From Gammaproteobacteria bacterium (GTDB lineage Bacteria; Pseudomonadota; Gammaproteobacteria; GCF-002020875): a stretch of 6,362 bases of DNA. The DNA lies in assembly GCA_018671205.1 (NCBI GenBank), contig JABHIC010000182.1:1-6362 (forward strand), read 5' to 3'. Below the pieces are notes generated by a model, which saw only the letters and a program-made list of their open reading frames with translations, had not been told where the DNA came from and ran no database searches. Positions 1-5,207 of the stretch are shown here, in pieces (positions within the stretch are counted from its first letter, which is position 1; each line of letters begins with the position of its first letter). The translations under genes were made by a program, and so were the position numbers.

Positions 1-1752
1 ATGCTCAATGGTCATGCGGTCAATGGGAACTTTGCGGTGGCCGCGCCGCACCTGATGAACCTACCAATTGAGCAGGTGGAGCGGATTGAGGTAATCCGTG
101 GTCCCGGTTCAGTGCTCTATGGGGAGTATGCCTTTAGTGGTGTGGTCAATGTGATTACCCATGTGGGAGAGAACCGGGGGTTCGTTGGATTCAGTCGCTA
201 TAATAGCCCGGTTGTGGGGGGGGGCTTCAGCCACACCCTGGCGGATGAGGTGGAGCTGAGTATCAATTTCTCTGCCAAGGGGAGTGATGGATCCGCTCAC
301 AATTCAGGGGTGGATAAAGGGGGGGACAGTGGCACACTGAATACCCACAGGGAGTTTATGAGTACCTTCCTGAATCTCTCGATTGGAGAGACCCGGCTGG
401 AGGCACACTATATGGAAAATGGGAAAGGGGACCAGTTTGGTCTTGGTGACCGGCTTCCTCCAGCGTCAGAGGAGGTGGTGGTGAAGGATGAGTTATTGAA
501 ACTGGATCTGACCCACCCCTTCAGCCTCTCGGAGACGCTCTCGGCAGAGTGGCAGCTGGACTACTCTTATGGGGGATTTGATATGGATGATCTCTATGAG
601 GCAAGACCTGGGTTTTTAGGGCTCTATGCGGAGGGGCGGGTTGCGAATATTGACTACCGTGAGGAGCGCTATGATGCCAACCTGGAGTTTGTCTGGGAGG
701 AGCTTGAGAATAATCGACTGCTGTTTGGGCTCCATTATGCGGATGTTGCCATTGAGGATGTGTCGCAGCAGATCAACTATATTCCCGACCAGTGTATCAA
801 CCCGCTCACCCTGCCAGCGGTTAATGTGGTTTCCTGCGCACTTCTTCCTGCGGGAGCCCCGGTGTTGCAGGTTCCTGCTCCAGAGCAGACCTATACCGGT
901 GCGCAGAATCTGGTTAAAGAGGATGCGAGCCGTACCATCTCCAGCCTCTATCTACAGAATCAGTATGCGTTCAGTGAGCAATTGACCGTGACGCTGGGAG
1001 GACGCCTGGACCACTACAGTGATATGGGTGACTCCACCACCCCCAGCCTCTCGGTACTATATGAGCTGGATGAGGAGAACATCCTCAAGGCACAATATGC
1101 GGAGGCATTCCGTCCCCCCTCTTTTAATGAGCTCTATACGATGAATAACCCCGTGGTCAATGGGAACCTGGGGTTGCAGGGGGAGACCATTCAGACCTGG
1201 GAGGTGAGCCATATCCATAAAGAGAGGGACCGTTCTCTTCGTACGACTCTTTTCTACTCCAGTTTTGAGAACCTGATCCATAAAGATGGAGTTACCAGTC
1301 AATATGAGAACAGTGGTGCGGGGTGGCACAGGGGGGTTGAGCTGGAGGCAGAGCAGGTGATTAACAGTGACTGGAAGCTGGATGGGAATCTGAGCTGGAT
1401 CGAGACCGAGGATGAGGAGGATAGCCATGCGCTGGAAGGGGCACCCGACTGGTTGGCCAACCTGAACCTGACCTGGCAGCCTACCAGAGGAGAGACCTAT
1501 ACGGCCCACCTGCGTCATGTTGGTGATCGCAACCGGGATGTGGCTGACCCACGCCCTGATCTGGAGGGGTTCCAGACAGTTGATCTGAGTGGTAACTGGG
1601 AAGATCTCTTCTCTACAGAGATGACCCTGCGTGCCGGGGTGCGCAACCTGCTGGATGATGAGGTGGTCTACCCGGCGGCAGCGTCCACCTACCTGGCAGA
1701 CTATCCACAACAGGGGCGGACCTGGTGGCTACGGCTATCACGCCGCTTTTGA
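1..1752 (+). CDS. TonB-dependent outer-membrane receptor (5' end outside window)
   Basis: A 22-stranded-barrel type receptor that would import a scarce ligand (siderophore, cobalamin, haem or similar) across the outer membrane using TonB energy. The visible 583 residues open inside the plug domain: the plug signature IEVIRGPGSVLYG lies near residues 29-41, followed by SGVVNVIT (about 46-53). The rest is alternating amphipathic barrel strands, including the family-typical EAFRPPSFNELYT (368-380) and NLLDDEVVYP near the C-terminus. The protein ends in a terminal Phe (RLSRRF), the usual outer-membrane barrel signal. Signal peptide, TonB box and the first part of the plug are missing, so the ATG at base 1 is almost certainly internal; I estimate roughly 80-130 residues lie upstream. 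Two cysteines (265 and 279) sit in a Pro-rich stretch that looks like an extracellular loop. The next gene starts 24 bases after the stop, suggesting an operon. The class is clear; the substrate cannot be read from the sequence. Confidence 0.93.
   Translation: MLNGHAVNGNFAVAAPHLMNLPIEQVERIEVIRGPGSVLYGEYAFSGVVNVITHVGENRGFVGFSRYNSPVVGGGFSHTLADEVELSINFSAKGSDGSAHNSGVDKGGDSGTLNTHREFMSTFLNLSIGETRLEAHYMENGKGDQFGLGDRLPPASEEVVVKDELLKLDLTHPFSLSETLSAEWQLDYSYGGFDMDDLYEARPGFLGLYAEGRVANIDYREERYDANLEFVWEELENNRLLFGLHYADVAIEDVSQQINYIPDQCINPLTLPAVNVVSCALLPAGAPVLQVPAPEQTYTGAQNLVKEDASRTISSLYLQNQYAFSEQLTVTLGGRLDHYSDMGDSTTPSLSVLYELDEENILKAQYAEAFRPPSFNELYTMNNPVVNGNLGLQGETIQTWEVSHIHKERDRSLRTTLFYSSFENLIHKDGVTSQYENSGAGWHRGVELEAEQVINSDWKLDGNLSWIETEDEEDSHALEGAPDWLANLNLTWQPTRGETYTAHLRHVGDRNRDVADPRPDLEGFQTVDLSGNWEDLFSTEMTLRAGVRNLLDDEVVYPAAASTYLADYPQQGRTWWLRLSRRF
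216..224 (+). repeat. G9 homopolymer inside the receptor gene
   Basis: Nine consecutive G bases encode part of a Val-Gly-Gly-Gly stretch near visible residues 72-75 of the receptor. The reading frame is intact here. Tracts of this length can slip during replication, and a one-base change would truncate the receptor, but one sequence cannot show whether it varies. Confidence 0.9.
319..325 (+). repeat. G7 homopolymer inside the receptor gene
   Basis: Seven consecutive G bases encode the Gly-Gly of KGGDSG, about 100 bases after the longer G9 tract in the same gene. The frame is intact. It may simply reflect frequent GGG glycine codons in this genome. Confidence 0.85.
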
Positions 1753-1776
1753 TCGAGGCGATAGCATCCGCTAGTG

Positions 1777-2358
1777 ATGAGAGTAGCTCAACACCCTTTT
1801 CTGATACTCAGAGCCACAACAGCTTCTCTTCTGTTGTGGCTGGTACTGCTGCCTGCGGCCACCGCGGCACTTGCGGATGAGGCGATACCGCATCGGGTAC
1901 TGGTGGGGCTGAATCTCTTTCCCAATATTCTCTCGGTCACCAAGGGGGGGGCGGCGGATCAACCACAATCAGATGCCTATCTCCTGTTACTGGTCTATCA
2001 GAATAATAGCTCCAGAGCGGAAAAGTTGGCGAGCAAGCTGAGAAAGTCGACTAAAAAGATCAATCGTCGCCAGGTTATTGTGGAGGCGGTGGCGATGGAT
2101 GTATTGGCACAGAGGCAGGGAATTGGACTGTTTTTGACCGAGAAAATCGATGATGCCGCACTCCAGGAGGTATCCCGCATTGCGGTGGATCGGGGAGCAC
2201 TACTCTTCTCCTCCTTTGAGGGGGATGTCGAGGCGGGAGCGATGGTCGGGTTGGATGTGCGCGCCAAGATCCGCCCCTTTCTCAACCTGAGTAGTCTGGA
2301 TCGGGCGGGGCTGGAGATTAATGCAGTCCTGAAGCGGATGAGCCGTACGGTTGAGTAA
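1777..2358 (+). CDS. Small exported YfiR/DUF4154-like periplasmic protein
   Basis: A 193-residue protein with a clear signal peptide: a basic start, a hydrophobic core at about residues 16-27 (ASLLLWLVLLPA), and a likely cut after ALA at 31-33. The mature part is about 160 residues with no further membrane segment, so it should be periplasmic. Its pattern recalls YfiR/HmsC (DUF4154) proteins: an early hydrophobic segment (VLVGLNLFPNIL), a middle alpha/beta region, and an ending of the type INL..L..AGLEINA.LKRM. YfiR of Pseudomonas holds the diguanylate cyclase YfiN inactive through its periplasmic domain; here the likely partner is the membrane kinase encoded 5 bases downstream. The match is by pattern and context and is divergent. 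Oddly, the protein has no cysteine, whereas Pseudomonas YfiR has disulfides. A G8 tract lies within the gene. GTG at 1774 is an alternative start; I prefer ATG 1777. The nearest GAGG (1755-1758) is rather far from either, so translation may be coupled to the receptor gene. Confidence 0.6.
   Translation: MRVAQHPFLILRATTASLLLWLVLLPAATAALADEAIPHRVLVGLNLFPNILSVTKGGAADQPQSDAYLLLLVYQNNSSRAEKLASKLRKSTKKINRRQVIVEAVAMDVLAQRQGIGLFLTEKIDDAALQEVSRIAVDRGALLFSSFEGDVEAGAMVGLDVRAKIRPFLNLSSLDRAGLEINAVLKRMSRTVE
1944..1951 (+). repeat. G8 homopolymer inside the YfiR-like gene
   Basis: Eight consecutive G bases encode part of Lys-Gly-Gly-Ala in the first third of the mature YfiR-like protein. The frame is intact. 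Together with the G9 and G7 tracts in the receptor gene, it makes three long G runs in the two genes for envelope-exported proteins. Confidence 0.85.
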
Positions 2359-2363
2359 CCCTT

Positions 2364-4070
2364 ATGTTGAATACTACATCCTATAGCAAACGGTTAGTGG
2401 TTCGGGTGGCGCTGCTGGTGCTGTTGATGGGGGTCTCTATCCATGCCGCTATCTATCTCTATCAGCAGCGGCTGATTATTCCACAAATGCTGGAGAGTGA
2501 GCAGACCAAGGCGGATGTCTTGTTGCAGGCCTATCTGCCGGTGATCTCCAATGCCGTTCAGTCTGGAGAGGAGCAGGTGCAGCTGTTGGTGAGCCAGTTA
2601 GGGCTGATAGAGAATCCGGTTACCGGCCATCTATTACTGGATGGGCTATTGATTGAGGCGGCGGATGGTCAGCGCTGGGGGCGGAGGCATCTGCCTGCAG
2701 AGGCAGAGAGTGAGCACCCCTTTGTCTCTGAGGCGATCCTCTTCTCATCTGGGGAGGCGAGAGAGATGTTGGGGGTGGTCACCCTCTATTACAGCCGGGA
2801 ATTTTTTGATCTGCTCAATCGTGAGGCGCGAGATAGCCTTCTACAGCTCTCTCTGCTGACCATCGCCCTCTCGATGGTTTTATTGATAGTGCTGGCTCAC
2901 TACCTCAAGCCGCTCCATGTTCTAGCGGAGTCGCTGAGGGTGTGGGAGGTTGGCGGAAAACCCTCCCAACTACCTAAACTCTCCACCTCTGCGAGTATGG
3001 AGATCGCATTGGTCCATAACGCGATGAGCCGCTTGCTGGATGACCTGCATAGCTACCAGACCTCGCTGGAGCAGTTGGTCTCAGAGCGCACAGCCGAGCT
3101 GGAGCAGCACAGAGATCATCTGGAGCAGCTGGTTGAATCACGTACGGCTGAGCTTCAGGTCGCCAACCAGAAGTTGAAGGAGGAGATGGTGGTGCGGGAG
3201 CAGCTGGAGAAAGCGGAGCAGTACAACGCCTTTCAGTCGGGGATTGCAGAGATGAGTGCAACCATTCTGCATAACATTGGTAATGTGGTAACCGGCATGC
3301 GGGGTAGTATAGAAAAAAGCAGCCACCTGCTGAAAGGGCTGGATAAGATTGCCCGTTCGGTTCATCTGATGCATGACCGGACAGAGGATGGAACGCTGGA
3401 GATAGAGTCGGTGATCAAAGGGTTAGGATTGATCGCACCGGCAATCAAGCGTCACTCTGGAACAGAGGGGATTCAGGGGCAGCTGGATAAGATGGATAAG
3501 GGGATCTTCCATATCGGAGAGATCATCAATGTCTATCGCTCCTCTTCGAAGCTGGAGATCAATGCCAGCCGGTTTAATTTCCAGACCATGCTGAAAGATA
3601 GCCTGCAGTTGATTCAGGATAAATTTGATAAATATGAGATCGCGCTGGAGATTATATGCCCTCCCCAGCTGGAGTTGACCATCCCCAGAAATCCAGCTAT
3701 TCAGATGCTGTTGAATCTGGTCAAAAATAGTGTCGAGGCGATTGTCGACCGAAGGAGTGGTGAGCCCGACCATGTAGGGAAGGTGACCATCGAGGTCAGA
3801 GAGCTGAACGAGAGTGAGATTGAGCTTATCCTGAATGATAATGGGTGTGGAATTGAGTCAGAGTTTCAACAGAAAATATTCACCCACGGCTATACCTCAA
3901 AAAATTATGGGAGTGGCTACGGGCTCCACTCCGCAGCAAACTTTATCAACAGTATTCATGGCAGTATAGGGGTGGAGAGTGAGGGCAAAGATCAGGGGGT
4001 CACGATGCGTCTGGTGTTGCCAAAAGTAGATCATCGAGAGCAGTCTAGAGCCGAGAGTGAAGATGAGTGA
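2364..4070 (+). CDS. Membrane sensor histidine kinase with LHNIGN-type H-box
   Basis: A 568-residue inner-membrane kinase that should autophosphorylate on His and pass the phosphate to the receiver encoded next. Order: TM1 at about 12-33; a periplasmic sensor of roughly 125 residues (34-158); TM2 at about 159-181; a HAMP-like linker (about 182-233); a coiled-coil signalling helix (about 225-290) with two copies of LEQLVxxRTAEL; the dimerisation/phosphoacceptor helix with ATILHNIGNVVTG, where His303 is the likely phosphorylation site; then an HATPase_c domain. The ATP-site boxes are complete: N-box NLVKNSVEA (Asn455), G1 DNGCG (Asp492-Gly496), F-box FTHGYTSK (506-513) and G2 GSGYGLHSA (from 516). 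The H-box differs from the common HisKA form (HExxxP) and belongs to a variant with LHN(I/V)GN. The sensor ends in a strand resembling small Cache/CHASE8-type domains (about residues 132-147), which is only a pattern match. ATG 2364 follows the previous stop by 5 bases with only a weak GAG upstream, consistent with translational coupling. Confidence 0.92.
   Translation: MLNTTSYSKRLVVRVALLVLLMGVSIHAAIYLYQQRLIIPQMLESEQTKADVLLQAYLPVISNAVQSGEEQVQLLVSQLGLIENPVTGHLLLDGLLIEAADGQRWGRRHLPAEAESEHPFVSEAILFSSGEAREMLGVVTLYYSREFFDLLNREARDSLLQLSLLTIALSMVLLIVLAHYLKPLHVLAESLRVWEVGGKPSQLPKLSTSASMEIALVHNAMSRLLDDLHSYQTSLEQLVSERTAELEQHRDHLEQLVESRTAELQVANQKLKEEMVVREQLEKAEQYNAFQSGIAEMSATILHNIGNVVTGMRGSIEKSSHLLKGLDKIARSVHLMHDRTEDGTLEIESVIKGLGLIAPAIKRHSGTEGIQGQLDKMDKGIFHIGEIINVYRSSSKLEINASRFNFQTMLKDSLQLIQDKFDKYEIALEIICPPQLELTIPRNPAIQMLLNLVKNSVEAIVDRRSGEPDHVGKVTIEVRELNESEIELILNDNGCGIESEFQQKIFTHGYTSKNYGSGYGLHSAANFINSIHGSIGVESEGKDQGVTMRLVLPKVDHREQSRAESEDE
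3066..3173 (+). repeat. Two tandem 54-base units encoding LEQLVxxRTAEL
   Basis: Residues 235-252 and 253-270 of the kinase form two 18-residue units that share LEQLV..RTAEL in their first 12 positions. Many third codon positions differ, so the duplication is old or kept by selection on the protein. Such ERTAEL repeats are common in the coiled-coil linkers of sensor kinases and set the helix length between HAMP and the phosphoacceptor domain. Confidence 0.75.
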
Positions 4071-4563
4071 TCATAAGCCGAGAATTGTGGTGGCAGATGA
4101 TGATCAGGGGGTGTTGGAACATTACCGGATGATTTTTGGGGTGGAGGAGGACGAGCCTGACGATCATCTGGATCCAGACCTGGCGATACTGGATGATCTT
4201 ATTGGTGACCTGATGATAGAGGATGAACCGCTCGCGGAAGCGGGTTGGGAGGCAACACTGGTGAGCCAGGGCGTTGATGCGGTACATGCCGCACAGCAGG
4301 CGATACAAGAGGGTGCTGCTTTTACCCACGCCTTTCTTGATATGCGGATGCCGCCGGGGATGAATGGGTTACAGACCGCTATTCAGCTAAGGGAGATCGA
4401 TGCTGAAATTCAGATTATCTTTGTCAGTGCCTACTATGACTACCTGGAGGATGAGCTGACCCAGGCGCTGGGGGAGCGCTGGCTCTTTCTGCAGAAGCCC
4501 TTTCAGCGAGCGGCGATTCTGAGAATGCTGGATCAGAGTCCCTATTCCGCAGGTGACTCCTGA
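4063..4563 (+). CDS. Stand-alone receiver-domain response regulator with acidic insert
   Basis: A 166-residue cytoplasmic protein made only of a CheY-like receiver domain. Visible parts: strand 1 RIVVADDD with the Mg-binding acids Asp12/Asp13; phosphoacceptor Asp93 in FLDMRMPPGMNG; the switch Ser122 in IIFVSAY; and the conserved Lys145-Pro146 in LQKPF. No DNA-binding, GGDEF, EAL, HD-GYP or other output domain follows. Ordinary receivers have the phosphoacceptor near residue 54; here it is at 93, because a highly acidic segment (about 27-62, rich in Asp/Glu) is inserted after helix 1 and before strand 2 (EATLVSQG). The start overlaps the kinase gene by 8 bases, so kinase and receiver are very probably a cognate pair made in linked amounts. 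GTG 4057 is an alternative start; ATG 4063 is better spaced from the GAGAG at 4053-4057. It may act by protein contact with an unseen partner or as a phosphorelay intermediate. Confidence 0.92.
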   Translation: MSDHKPRIVVADDDQGVLEHYRMIFGVEEDEPDDHLDPDLAILDDLIGDLMIEDEPLAEAGWEATLVSQGVDAVHAAQQAIQEGAAFTHAFLDMRMPPGMNGLQTAIQLREIDAEIQIIFVSAYYDYLEDELTQALGERWLFLQKPFQRAAILRMLDQSPYSAGDS

Positions 4564-4578
4564 TGATGCTGGAATCAC
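4553..4578 (+). repeat. Imperfect inverted repeat across the response-regulator stop codon
   Basis: GTGACTCC (4553-4560) pairs with GGAATCAC (4571-4578) with one mismatch, around a 10-base loop that begins with the TGA stop. No T-run follows on the plus strand, so it is not a classical terminator. It could be an mRNA 3' structure, or chance. Confidence 0.4.
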
Positions 4579-4590
4579 AAAAGTCCACAC

Positions 4591-4620
4591 AAGGCCTTAA
4601 CCCCCTCACGCGCCTTTTTT
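4591..4620 (+). terminator. Weak terminator-like hairpin with T-run
   Basis: AAGGC (4591-4595) can pair with GCCTT (4612-4616) around a 16-base loop, running into six T bases (4615-4620). Position and T-run fit the end of the signalling operon, but the 5-bp stem and large loop make it a poor intrinsic terminator. Read-through into ygfB is quite possible. Confidence 0.25.
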
Positions 4621-4630
4621 GCGCTCAATC

Positions 4631-4635
4631 GAGGA
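4631..4635 (+). promoter_or_regulatory. Ribosome binding site setting the ygfB start
   Basis: GAGGA lies 7 bases before GTG 4643. This spacing supports GTG 4643 over the in-frame TTG at 4619, which sits in the T-run of the possible terminator and would put the GAGGA inside the coding region. Confidence 0.65.
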
Positions 4636-4642
4636 CTCTAGG

Positions 4643-5200
4643 GTGAACGAGATCAGCTATCAGGCAGTCACCGATGCACTGCAGCGTCTATCGCTCACTA
4701 TGGAGGGGGCAGAGCTACAGGGAACCTTTTGTGGGCATCTCGCCACGCAACAGCAGAGTGGAGAGATGGAGTGGTTAAAGAGATTGATTGGGGAGAGGGA
4801 TGAGGCTAACCTGCAGGTACGTGATGATGTAACGTTGATTGCCCACTTATTGGGGCGAGTTCAGCAACAGCTTCATGCCGGGGAGCTGCAGTTTCAACTG
4901 CTGCTGCCAGAAGAGGAGGAGAGCCTGCAGCGCAGGACAGAGGCTGTGGCAGCCTGGTGTGAGGGGTTTCTCTACGGGGTGGGTCTGGCTGCAGCAACGC
5001 GATCAGCCAGCGCCTCTGAGGTGGAGCGGGAGTTTCTACAGGATCTGATGGAGATCTCCAGAGTCTCACTCGATGAAGAGACGTTTGCTGAGGAGCAAGA
5101 GGCGGAGATGAGTTTTATCGAGGTAGTTGAGCATCTGCGTATGGGGGCCATGCTGCTCTATGAGGAGTCCCACCCGCCCACAGATCAACCCGTTGTATGA
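4643..5200 (+). CDS. ygfB: UPF0149 family protein YgfB
   Basis: A 185-residue, mostly helical cytoplasmic protein of the UPF0149 (YgfB/YecA) family. Family marks: GAELQGTFCGHL at about residues 22-33, RTEAVAAWCEGFLYGVGLA at 98-116, and the closing FIEVVEHLRMGAMLLYEE at 158-175. Length fits YgfB. There is no C-terminal SEC-C zinc motif as found in YecA relatives. The biochemical role is not settled; in Pseudomonas aeruginosa YgfB has been linked to beta-lactam resistance through repression of AlpA-dependent ampDh3 expression, which need not apply here. The start is GTG 4643 with a GAGGA 7 bases upstream. pepP begins 7 bases after its stop, the usual gammaproteobacterial ygfB-pepP arrangement. 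The 79-base upstream gap has no obvious promoter, so transcription may come partly from the operon before it. Confidence 0.9.
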   Translation: MNEISYQAVTDALQRLSLTMEGAELQGTFCGHLATQQQSGEMEWLKRLIGERDEANLQVRDDVTLIAHLLGRVQQQLHAGELQFQLLLPEEEESLQRRTEAVAAWCEGFLYGVGLAAATRSASASEVEREFLQDLMEISRVSLDEETFAEEQEAEMSFIEVVEHLRMGAMLLYEESHPPTDQPVV

Positions 5201-5207
5201 TCCTGGG

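Noticed and set aside
1..3. ATG at the first base as the true start of the receptor
   Set aside because: The protein begins mid-plug, with no signal peptide or TonB box, so this Met is internal and the gene starts left of the window.
304..330. Possible G-quadruplex around the G7 tract
   Set aside because: Only about three runs of three or more G are available, even when the G7 run is split, so a standard four-run motif is not met.
626..985. Plus-strand open frame inside the receptor gene
   Set aside because: It is an out-of-frame shadow of the receptor, Arg-rich and without domain features.
1057..1710. Long minus-strand open frame (217 codons)
   Set aside because: It lies wholly antisense to the well-supported receptor barrel, has no recognisable motif, and has a composition typical of a shadow frame.
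4610..4624. GCGC / GCGC pairing around the T-run as a hairpin
   Set aside because: The stem is only four base pairs and the T-run is in the loop, so it is not a credible terminator or operator.
4619..4642. TTG 4619 as an upstream start for ygfB
   Set aside because: It would begin inside the T-run with no ribosome binding site; GTG 4643 has GAGGA at proper spacing and gives the expected family N-terminus.
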